Shown here: positions 1-5,628 of the stretch, one piece after another
How positions within the stretch are numbered: the first letter of the stretch is position 1
Layout of the letters: each line of letters starts with the position of its first letter
Origin: Tannerellaceae bacterium
Lineage (GTDB): Bacteria; Bacteroidota; Bacteroidia; Bacteroidales; Tannerellaceae
Direction of reading: 5' to 3'
Assembly: GCA_031273385.1 (NCBI GenBank)
Contig: JAISRY010000143.1
Coordinates: 1 to 5,628, forward strand
DNA length: 5,628 nt
The notes under the pieces: model-generated
What the model was told of the DNA's origin: nothing
The model's database searches: none
Seen by the model: only the letters and a program-made list of their open reading frames with translations
Position numbers and translations under genes: made by a program

Positions 1-87
<87 letters not shown>

Positions 88-93
88 TTAGTG

Positions 94-135
94 AAAGAGA
101 CTGATTCCTGTCAAAGGGAATCGGTCTCTTTTTTT
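94..135 (+). terminator. Rho-independent terminator of the rRNA operon
   Basis: The left arm at 94-108 (AAAGAGACTGATTCC) and right arm at 117-131 (GGAATCGGTCTCTTT) form a 15-bp stem with one G-T wobble and an 8-nt loop. The right arm runs into a T tract (129-135). It lies a few bases after the 5S 3' end, so it should end the rRNA transcript and insulate the following gene. The T tract is on the + strand side only, so it should act mainly in this direction. Confidence 0.93.
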
Positions 136-170
136 GTTGGCTACTACGGGTTAGTGTGATGGATTTTATC

Positions 171-178
171 TATATTTG
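171..178 (+). promoter_or_regulatory. Putative Bacteroidetes -7 promoter element of the DUF1080 gene
   Basis: TATATTTG matches the Bacteroidetes primary-sigma -7 consensus TAnnTTTG exactly. It lies between the rRNA terminator and the first coding region, so transcription would start at about 183-187 and leave a leader of roughly 35-40 nt. I see no convincing TTG/TTTG -33 element at the usual 19-21 bp upstream, so the promoter may be weak or depend on an activator. The call rests on the consensus match and position. Confidence 0.6.
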
Positions 179-207
179 CGGGCAATAAAATGAAATGTAT
201 AAACCTA

Positions 208-214
208 AAAGGAG
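208..214 (+). promoter_or_regulatory. Shine-Dalgarno-like ribosome binding site
   Basis: AAAGGAG lies 7 nt before the ATG at 222, an ideal spacing for a Shine-Dalgarno sequence. It supports 222 as the start. Most Bacteroidetes genes, including the two others in this window, lack such a site and rely on A/T-rich leaders, so its presence here is notable. Confidence 0.6.
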
Positions 215-221
215 TTGAGTA

Positions 222-1490
222 ATGAAAAATGCGATCATCATACACTTGTTGGGCTGTTGTGCGGCCGCTTTGTTTTCTTCGTGTAGTGAAAAGCAGAATG
301 TACTGACGCCGTCGGAGATGGCCGATGGGTGGGAGTTGTTGTTTGATGGTAATACGCTTGATGGGTGGAGGGATTATAATGGGACTTCGCTGACGGAGCC
401 TTGGCATGTGGTGGACGGCTGTATCCAGGCAAAAGGGGATGGCAGCGATGCCAGCGGCTATATCGTAACGGACAGGCAGTATGAAAATTTTGAATTGTCG
501 TGGGACTGGAAGCTCTCCAAAGGCGGGAACAGCGGTATGCTCTATCATGTGGTTGAGCGTCCGCAGTATAAGGTGCCTTATGTGACGGGGCCGGAATACC
601 AGTTGCTGGATGATGTGAATTTCCCCGACCCGATAGAGGAGTGGCAAAAGATGGGCGTTGATTATGCGATGTATCTCCCCGACCAATCGGTGATGAAAGT
701 GTATCCTTACGGGAAGTGGAACAATTCTAAAATCGTATTCGACAACGGGCATGTGGAGCATTGGATGAACGGGGTGAAAATCCTGGAGTTTGAAGCATGG
801 ACGGATGATTGGCATGCGCGGAAGAACAGTGGTAAATGGGCGAATGCGCCGGAATACGGTTTGGCCAGGAAAGGGGTGATCTGTTTGCAGGATCATGGCT
901 ATCCCGCCTCTTTCCGTAATATAAAGATAAAGGAGCTTCCGAGGAAGACGGAGGATGTAGCGCTTTTCAACGGGGTAGACCTGACGGGTTGGGAAGCGTA
1001 TGGGACGGAGCTGTGGTATGTCAAGGAGGGGCTGTTGTATTGCGAAAGCGGGCCGGACAAGAAGTATGGCTATTTGGCTACGCGCAACTATTACGACGAC
1101 TTTGATTTATCCCTTGAATTTAAGCAGGAGGCCGACGGCAATTCGGGCGTATTTATCCGTTCCTTTATTGAAAAGGAGGTGAAAGTCAATGGCTGGCAGG
1201 TGGAAGTGGCTCCTAAAGGACATGATACGGGCGGCATTTACGAGTCGTACGGACGGGAGTGGCTGGCGCAGATTCCGGACGAAAAAGAGGATATCCTGAA
1301 AGAGAATGAGTGGAATACGCTTCGTGTCAGAGTTGAGGGCGATCATATCGTTACCTGGCTGAACGGCGAAGAGATGGTGAACCTCCATGACGGGAAGATA
1401 GGATCCGGGCAGGGGCGTATCGCGCTTCAGATTCATGACGGCGGCGGCATTAAAGTGGCATGGCGTAATTTGAAGTTGCGGACATTGTAG
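222..1490 (+). CDS. Lipoprotein with two tandem DUF1080 (3-keto-disaccharide hydrolase family) domains
   Basis: A 422-residue exported protein. The N-terminus (MKN, a hydrophobic stretch, then FSSC with Cys21) looks like a type II lipoprotein signal, so the mature protein is probably anchored to a membrane through Cys21. The residues after Cys (SEKQN) are only weakly acidic, so export to the cell surface cannot be called. Two copies of the DUF1080 / PF06439 jelly-roll fold follow, at about 36-238 and 243-421. Each starts with a 'LFdG..L.GW' motif (LFDGNTLDGW at 40-49; LFNGVDLTGW at 248-257), has a central NSG[MV] turn (103-106; 307-310), and ends with an LQ.H.G segment and W/FRN[IL]K (222-226 and 231-235; 402-407 and 414-418). 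The family is known for cleaving or processing 3-keto-glycosides, and in Bacteroides it often accompanies Gfo/Idh/MocA oxidoreductases; none is present here. The substrate and which domain is catalytic are unknown. The start is supported by the upstream ribosome-binding site and the signal sequence. It is probably monocistronic, with its own promoter. A glycoside-binding rather than enzymatic role remains possible. Confidence 0.9.
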   Translation: MKNAIIIHLLGCCAAALFSSCSEKQNVLTPSEMADGWELLFDGNTLDGWRDYNGTSLTEPWHVVDGCIQAKGDGSDASGYIVTDRQYENFELSWDWKLSKGGNSGMLYHVVERPQYKVPYVTGPEYQLLDDVNFPDPIEEWQKMGVDYAMYLPDQSVMKVYPYGKWNNSKIVFDNGHVEHWMNGVKILEFEAWTDDWHARKNSGKWANAPEYGLARKGVICLQDHGYPASFRNIKIKELPRKTEDVALFNGVDLTGWEAYGTELWYVKEGLLYCESGPDKKYGYLATRNYYDDFDLSLEFKQEADGNSGVFIRSFIEKEVKVNGWQVEVAPKGHDTGGIYESYGREWLAQIPDEKEDILKENEWNTLRVRVEGDHIVTWLNGEEMVNLHDGKIGSGQGRIALQIHDGGGIKVAWRNLKLRTL

Positions 1491-1507
1491 TTTTTTTATT
1501 ACCTTTG
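1476..1507 (+). promoter_or_regulatory. Putative Bacteroidetes promoter of the DUF5686-antiporter unit
   Basis: TACCTTTG at 1500-1507 matches the TAnnTTTG -7 consensus. A TTG at 1476-1478 sits 21 bp upstream, within the 19-21 bp spacing expected for the -33 element. The -33 part lies inside the last codons of the DUF1080 gene. The predicted start of transcription is around 1512-1516, at the left edge of the palindrome at 1515-1539. There is no hairpin terminator between the two genes, only a run of seven T after the stop, so some readthrough from upstream is also possible. Confidence 0.65.
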
Positions 1508-1514
1508 CGCACTG

Positions 1515-1539
1515 TTATTGTTCCGTGACGGAAAAATAA
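1515..1539. promoter_or_regulatory. Near-perfect palindrome between promoter and start codon (operator or leader hairpin)
   Basis: TTATTGTTCCG (1515-1525) and CGGAAAAATAA (1529-1539) are inverted copies with 10 of 11 positions pairing around a 3-nt centre (TGA). The core TTCCG/CGGAA is perfect. It starts about 8 bases after the -7 box and ends 7 bases before the ATG at 1547. It could be a binding site for a dimeric regulator overlapping the transcription start, or a small hairpin in the 5' leader affecting translation. There is no T tract after it on the + strand, so it is not a good terminator in that direction. The function is inferred from position only. Confidence 0.45.
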
Positions 1540-1546
1540 AAGTTGA

Positions 1547-4132
1547 ATGGAAAAAATTGTCCGTTATATTATATTTCCGGTTATTTTGCTTTATATGGCC
1601 GGTGTTTCAGATTTGAATGCGCAGGGTATGACAACTGCTTCCGGCGTGGTCAGGGATTCTATTACCGGGGAGGCGCTGGGTTATGCTTCTATCCTGTTTG
1701 AAAACTCTACTATCGGTGCGATGTCTGACGAGGATGGCCGGTTTAGTCTTCAAAATGATAAGGGGCTGACGCGGCTGGTTGTTTCTTCGCTTGGCTACAA
1801 TACGAAAATCGTTATCTTAAAAGCGGGGCAGAGGAATACCGGTTTGGAGGTATTGATCTCCCCGACGGCGTTTGATATATCCGAAGTCGTTGTCAAGCCT
1901 ACCCGCGAGCGGTATTCGCGGAAAGACAATCCGGCGGTCGAGCTGATCAGAAAGGTGATCGAGCATAAGGACGAGAACCGGATAGAGGCGAAAGACGACT
2001 ACCAGGTCGAGCTGTACGAGAAGCTTTCCATGTCGTTGGACAACTTTAACCCTGACTTTGATAAGAACAAATTCATGCAAAAACTGAAGTTCATCAAGAA
2101 CTATATGGATACGTCGGAGTTTAACGGAAAACCGATCCTGACCTTATCCGTCCGCGAAACGCTTTCCGACAAATACTACCGCAAGCAGCCCAAAACCCAG
2201 AAAACGATCATTAAGGCAAAACAGACCCAGGGGATCGACCAGACGATCGACGAGGGCGGCATCTCGTCCAACCTGGAAGAGATATTCCAGGGGATCGACA
2301 TCTTCGATAACAACATCAACATCCTGTTGAACCGCTTTGTCAGCCCGTTGTCTTCGGCGCTGGCGACTACCTATTACAAGTATTATATTATGGATACGCT
2401 GGACGTGTCGGGCGACCGGTGCGTTGATTTGGCATTTGTCCCTGTCAATAGTGAGAGCTACGGCTTTACGGGGCGTTTGTACATTACCCTTGACGGGCAT
2501 TATTCGGTGAAAAAGTTTGTGCTGGATACGCCCCGGCATATTAATCTCAACTTTGTGGATAAGCTGCGTATCGAACAGGAGTTCGTGCGTATGCCGGACA
2601 GTACGTGGGTGGTCGACAGCGAGAACACCTACGCGAACTTTTACGTTGTCAAGGGATCGCAACAGCTTTACGCCCACCAGCTGCGAACGTATAGCGGGTA
2701 TGACTTCAAGGTGCAGAAAGGCGATTCCATTTTCGGGCTGTTGGGGCAGTACCATATTCTCCCTACGGCGGACGAGCAGCCTGATACGTTCTGGGTCAAC
2801 AACCGCCACGTCCCGTTGCGGGAGAAAGAGAACATGCTGGATGACCTGCTGGACGAGCTGCGGAAAATCCCGGCCTTTGCGGTGATGATCAAAACCGCCG
2901 AGATCCTTATTTCGGGCTATATCCCTACGGGGCGCAACCGGCAGTCTACGCCGTTTGACTTCGGCCCGATGAATACCACTTTCAGCGCCAACCAGTTGGA
3001 GGGGCTTCGCCTGCGTGTCGGGGGGATGACCACCGCCAACCTGAATCCCCATCTGTTTGCTTCCGGCTACCTGGCCTACGGGATGGATGACCGTACGTTC
3101 AAGTATAATGCGAAGCTGACCTATAGCTTCGTCCGAAAAAAATACCACGAGGGGGAGAACCCGGTGAATAACCTGTCGTTCATCCAGGAATACGACGTCT
3201 ATACGCCCGGGCAGGACTTCATCGACACGTCGAAAGACAATATGTTTGTCGCCTGGAAAGTGGGCGAGCCTGTGACGAAGATGAACTATGTCCGCAAAAG
3301 CCAGTTGCAATACGAAAAGGAGTGGCTAAACGGCCTGACGCTGAAAACATGGACGCGTATGCAGAACGAAGAGGCCGCCGGCACGCTGGAATACCTCCTG
3401 AAAGAGGGGGAGGACGACAACCTCCGGCGGAAAGAGAGCGTCTCCTCTACCGAGCTGGGCGCCCAACTGCGCTTTGCGCCGGGTGAGCGTGCCTATGGCG
3501 GGCGTATCGGGAAAGCGTCCCGCTTCAATATGGCCAAGGACGCCCCGATATTCAAGCTTTCGCACCAGACGGGGATAAAGGGGCTTTTTGGTGGTGAATA
3601 CAACTATAACCGGACGGAGCTGAGCGCCGAAAAACGTGTCTGGCTCTCCTCTTTCGGACACCTGGATGCGAAGCTCAAGGCGGGAAAGGTGTGGGACGAG
3701 GTTCCTTTCCCCTTTCTGATTCTTCCAAATACCAACCAGTCCATTACGATCCAGCCGGACGCGTTCCACATGATGCGTGCACTGGAGTTTGTCGCCGACC
3801 AGTATGTCTCATTCAATGTCACCTACTACCTGAAAGGGTGGATATTGAACCGGATTCCCCTCATCAAATGGCTCAAGCTGCGCGAGGTGCTTTCCTTTAA
3901 CGGTATTTACGGGAGCCTGTCCAGCAGGAACAACCCGGCTCTGAACGACGGCCTGTTCCTTTTCCCCGAGGGGACGACGGGACTGGGCGGCACGCCGTAT
4001 ATGGAAGCCAGCGTAGGGCTGGAGAATATCTTCAAGATTCTCCGTATCGACTACTACCGCCGGCTGACCTACCTTGGCCATTCCAACATCAAAAGGGACG
4101 GCATCCGTATTGCCCTCCGCTTCTCATTCTGA
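1547..4132 (+). CDS. DUF5686 / carboxypeptidase-regulatory-like domain outer-membrane protein
   Basis: An 861-residue protein with a Sec signal peptide: MEKIVR, a hydrophobic core, and likely cleavage in the NAQG region near residue 25. Residues about 30-115 form a carboxypeptidase-D regulatory-like β-sandwich, recognised by SGVVRDSITGEALGYASI, a later DEDGRFSL turn and a VSSLGY strand. The same domain occurs at the front of SusC-type proteins. The rest matches the DUF5686 family, including the marker segment RKDNPAVELIRKVIEHKDEN (125-144). The C-terminal half has alternating amphipathic strands rich in Tyr, Phe and Gly, and the protein ends in RIALRFSF with a terminal Phe, a typical β-barrel assembly signal. 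An outer-membrane barrel with a periplasmic N-terminal part is therefore likely. The family has no firmly established function that I know of. There is no TonB box or plug typical of SusC, so it should not be called a TonB-dependent receptor. Its length is normal for the family and the frame is intact. The start at 1547 gives the signal peptide directly; there is no Shine-Dalgarno sequence, only an A-rich leader. The gene downstream starts 6 nt after the stop. Confidence 0.88.
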   Translation: MEKIVRYIIFPVILLYMAGVSDLNAQGMTTASGVVRDSITGEALGYASILFENSTIGAMSDEDGRFSLQNDKGLTRLVVSSLGYNTKIVILKAGQRNTGLEVLISPTAFDISEVVVKPTRERYSRKDNPAVELIRKVIEHKDENRIEAKDDYQVELYEKLSMSLDNFNPDFDKNKFMQKLKFIKNYMDTSEFNGKPILTLSVRETLSDKYYRKQPKTQKTIIKAKQTQGIDQTIDEGGISSNLEEIFQGIDIFDNNINILLNRFVSPLSSALATTYYKYYIMDTLDVSGDRCVDLAFVPVNSESYGFTGRLYITLDGHYSVKKFVLDTPRHINLNFVDKLRIEQEFVRMPDSTWVVDSENTYANFYVVKGSQQLYAHQLRTYSGYDFKVQKGDSIFGLLGQYHILPTADEQPDTFWVNNRHVPLREKENMLDDLLDELRKIPAFAVMIKTAEILISGYIPTGRNRQSTPFDFGPMNTTFSANQLEGLRLRVGGMTTANLNPHLFASGYLAYGMDDRTFKYNAKLTYSFVRKKYHEGENPVNNLSFIQEYDVYTPGQDFIDTSKDNMFVAWKVGEPVTKMNYVRKSQLQYEKEWLNGLTLKTWTRMQNEEAAGTLEYLLKEGEDDNLRRKESVSSTELGAQLRFAPGERAYGGRIGKASRFNMAKDAPIFKLSHQTGIKGLFGGEYNYNRTELSAEKRVWLSSFGHLDAKLKAGKVWDEVPFPFLILPNTNQSITIQPDAFHMMRALEFVADQYVSFNVTYYLKGWILNRIPLIKWLKLREVLSFNGIYGSLSSRNNPALNDGLFLFPEGTTGLGGTPYMEASVGLENIFKILRIDYYRRLTYLGHSNIKRDGIRIALRFSF

Positions 4133-4138
4133 CCGGTT

Positions 4139-5467
4139 ATGACACCCAACCGCTTCGATATCAGCCCTCCCGTCAACCATTCGCCGAACGTCTGGGCGCT
4201 TCTGCCGTTGGCGGTCTTTCTGCTGACCTACCTGGTGGTCTCCCTGGTGGCGGGCGATTTCTATAAGATGCCTATCACGGTCGCTTTTGTCGTCTCTTCC
4301 GTTGTGGCGGTGGCCATTTCCAAGGGGGGAAAGGTGAGCAATAGGGTCGAGCAGTTCTGCCGTGGGGCGGCGAACAGCAACATCATGCTGATGGTGCTGA
4401 TCTTTATCCTGGCGGGAGCCTTTGCGCAGACGGCGAAGACGATGGGGGCGGTCGATGCGACGGTTAATTTGACGCTGTCGGTCTTGCCTGCCCATTTCCT
4501 GGTGCCGGGTATCTTTCTGGCAGCCTGCTTCATCTCTGTTTCGGTGGGCACTTCGGTAGGGACGATCGTCGCTTTGGCGCCTGTGGCGGTGGGGATAGCC
4601 GCCAGGGCGGGGATAGCGGATGCGTTGATGCTCGGGGTGGTTGTCAGCGGCGCGATGTTTGGCGATAACCTTTCGTTTATTTCCGATACGACGATTGTGG
4701 CGACCCGCACCCAGGGCTGCCGTATGTCCGATAAGTTCAAGGTCAACGTGCGGATCGCCCTGCCGGTCGCCGTGCTCACCGTGGCGGCCTATTACCTGGC
4801 GGGAAGCGGGACGGGCGTTGCCGGTGCGCCGGAGGTGATCGAGTGGGCGAAAGTAGCGCCCTACCTGGTGGTGCTGGTGACGGCGGTATGCGGGATGAAT
4901 GTGCTGCTGGTCTTGTTGGCCGGTATTCTCCTGTCGGGGCTGACGGGACTCATTACGGGAAGCTTCGATTTCTGGGAGTGGAACGCCGCCATGGGGCTTG
5001 GCATCGGTAATATGGGGGAGCTGATCATCGTCACGTTACTGGCGGGAGGCATGCTGGAGATGATCCGTTATAACGGCGGTATCGACTGGATCGTCCTGAA
5101 ACTGACCTCCCGTATCCATTCTCCAAAAGGGGCGGAAGCCAGTATCGCCGGACTGGTGAGCTTTGCCAACCTCTGTACGGCGAACAACACGATCGCCCTG
5201 ATCATGAGCGGTTCGATAGCGAAAGAGATTGCCGGTAAGTTCGGGGTAGATCCACGCAAAAGCGCCAGCTTGCTGGACATCTTTTCCTGCGTGGTGCAGG
5301 GCATTATCCCCTACGGCGCGCAACTGTTGATGGCTGCCGGACTGGGCGGCGTTTCCCCCATCGGCATTATGCAATACCTCTATTATCCCTACCTCCTGGG
5401 AGCAGGCGCCCTGCTTGCCATCCTGTTTAATTATCCAAGGAAATACCAAACGTCTTACAAAAGATAG
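4139..5467 (+). CDS. NhaC-family Na+/H+ antiporter
   Basis: A 442-residue inner-membrane transporter with about 11 hydrophobic segments (for example near 19-38, 43-62, 81-97, 119-150, 160-178, 204-221, 239-267, 283-306, 333-362, 378-400 and 415-431). It matches the NhaC-type antiporters (PF03553, ion transporter superfamily), which exchange cytoplasmic Na+ for external H+. Signature segments are GTSVGTIVALAPVAVGI (137-153) and GAMFGDNLSFISDTTI (171-186), with the conserved Gly-Asp and Ser-Asp-Thr-Thr that resemble the ion-site motif of the family. The second half has a counterpart, ANLCTANNTIALIMSG (343-358) and QGIIPYGAQ (387-395), fitting the inverted repeat of this fold. It starts 6 nt after the stop of the DUF5686 gene, so the two are probably co-transcribed and may be translationally coupled. 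No Shine-Dalgarno sequence is seen. The N-terminal ~18 residues are hydrophilic; an alternative start at Met44 would lose the first helix and is less likely. Ion specificity is inferred from the family; a solute antiporter role within the same family is possible. Confidence 0.9.
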   Translation: MTPNRFDISPPVNHSPNVWALLPLAVFLLTYLVVSLVAGDFYKMPITVAFVVSSVVAVAISKGGKVSNRVEQFCRGAANSNIMLMVLIFILAGAFAQTAKTMGAVDATVNLTLSVLPAHFLVPGIFLAACFISVSVGTSVGTIVALAPVAVGIAARAGIADALMLGVVVSGAMFGDNLSFISDTTIVATRTQGCRMSDKFKVNVRIALPVAVLTVAAYYLAGSGTGVAGAPEVIEWAKVAPYLVVLVTAVCGMNVLLVLLAGILLSGLTGLITGSFDFWEWNAAMGLGIGNMGELIIVTLLAGGMLEMIRYNGGIDWIVLKLTSRIHSPKGAEASIAGLVSFANLCTANNTIALIMSGSIAKEIAGKFGVDPRKSASLLDIFSCVVQGIIPYGAQLLMAAGLGGVSPIGIMQYLYYPYLLGAGALLAILFNYPRKYQTSYKR

Positions 5468-5493
5468 TATCCGTCATTATAAGCGGGAGAACG

Positions 5494-5528
5494 TCATGTC
5501 GACCGAGCGCAGCGAGTGGAGACACCTC
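5494..5528. repeat. Probable short dispersed intergenic repeat
   Basis: The core at 5497-5524 begins TGTCGACCGAGCGC, continues AGCGAGTGG and ends AGACA. TGTC and GACA are inverted terminal arms, and GGAG/CTCC (5518-5521 and 5526-5529) can form a second small stem. From memory, variants of this CATGTCGA...GGAGACA motif recur between genes in Bacteroides and Parabacteroides genomes; that recollection has not been checked by search. It lies 26 bases after the antiporter stop. Only one copy is in the window, so its repeat nature is inferred. Confidence 0.4.
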
Positions 5529-5576
5529 CGATCGAAAGGGCAGGCTGGTACGAACTTAGGTTGAACCGAAACCGTC

Positions 5577-5628
5577 GGGCGGGGGTGATGGCGTGGGTGG
5601 GGTTGAAGGGGTGTGGTGGCGGGTGGGG
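5577..5628 (+). other. G-rich, G/T-biased non-coding stretch at window edge
   Basis: Of 52 bases, 36 are G and 3 are C, with several runs of three to five G. GGGTGGGG occurs at 5595-5602 and again at 5621-5628, and GGTTGAA at 5559-5565 recurs at 5601-5607. No plausible coding frame, promoter or RNA gene is seen. The sequence may form a G-quadruplex if loops of about 9 nt are allowed, or may be the start of an imperfect tandem repeat with a period near 26. It is cut by the window edge. The bases between the antiporter stop and this stretch, apart from the repeat at 5494-5528, show nothing I can name, and no clear terminator for the antiporter transcript. Confidence 0.5.

Noticed and set aside
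144..896. A 250-codon open frame on the - strand covering the start of the DUF1080 gene and its promoter
   Set aside because: The translation is rich in Pro, His, Arg and Ile with no domain, and it lies opposite a gene with a clear signal peptide, ribosome-binding site and family motifs.
1491..1500. T-run after the DUF1080 stop as a terminator
   Set aside because: There is no GC-rich hairpin before the seven T, only the coding end of the gene. The T-run more likely forms part of the spacer of the next promoter.
2144..3310. A 388-codon open frame on the - strand inside the DUF5686 gene
   Set aside because: It is fully antisense to a well-supported gene. Its translation is rich in Arg, His, Val and Gln with no recognisable domain, signal or membrane segment. 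It is best explained as a shadow of GC-rich codon use.
1547..4132. TonB-dependent receptor (SusC-like) reading of the large gene
   Set aside because: The N-terminal carboxypeptidase-regulatory-like domain is shared with SusC proteins, but there is no plug domain or TonB box, and the central segment matches DUF5686 instead.
4261..4779. A 172-codon open frame on the - strand inside the antiporter gene, rich in Thr and Ala
   Set aside because: The composition is the expected mirror of the hydrophobic Val/Gly/Ala codons of the antiporter. No independent start signals or domain.
5497..5524. CRISPR repeat or intrinsic terminator after the antiporter
   Set aside because: Only one copy is present with no spacers. 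The possible stem is short and interrupted and is not followed by a T tract.

Overview
The window most likely comes from a gut-type member of the Bacteroidales, with a Bacteroides/Parabacteroides-like gene set. Three things point there. The 5S rRNA 3' part is of Bacteroidetes type. Bacteroidetes-style -7 boxes (TAnnTTTG) lie upstream of two genes. The proteins include a tandem DUF1080 lipoprotein and a DUF5686 outer-membrane protein with an N-terminal carboxypeptidase-regulatory-like domain, both typical of this phylum. Two of the three gene starts lack a Shine-Dalgarno sequence, as is usual there. The downstream genes look GC-richer than I would expect for a typical Bacteroides, so Parabacteroides or a relative is possible. 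The species cannot be fixed from this window.

Layout, all on the + strand. Positions 1-87 are the 3' part of a 5S rRNA gene, so the window begins at the end of an rRNA operon. A strong intrinsic terminator follows (94-135). A -7 promoter element (171-178) and an unusually good ribosome-binding site precede the first gene (222-1490), a lipoprotein with two consecutive DUF1080 (3-keto-disaccharide hydrolase family) domains. The 56-bp gap after it holds a second Bacteroidetes promoter and a near-perfect 25-bp palindrome (1515-1539). These serve a large outer-membrane protein (1547-4132). Six bases after its stop begins an NhaC-family Na+/H+ antiporter (4139-5467), which is almost certainly co-transcribed with it. 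The last 161 bases hold no gene. They contain a short motif that looks like a dispersed intergenic repeat and a strikingly G-rich, G/T-biased stretch that runs off the window edge.

How the genes relate: the DUF1080 lipoprotein appears to be its own transcription unit, probably acting on modified glycosides in the periplasm or at the cell surface. The oxidoreductase partners often found near DUF1080 genes are absent from the window. The DUF5686 protein and the antiporter form a two-gene unit with one member in the outer and one in the inner membrane; a functional link is inference from gene spacing only. I see no CRISPR array, transposase, phage gene or toxin-antitoxin pair, and no clear evidence of a wholly new system. 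The items most worth checking are the palindrome in the leader, the DUF5686-antiporter coupling and the G-rich tail.
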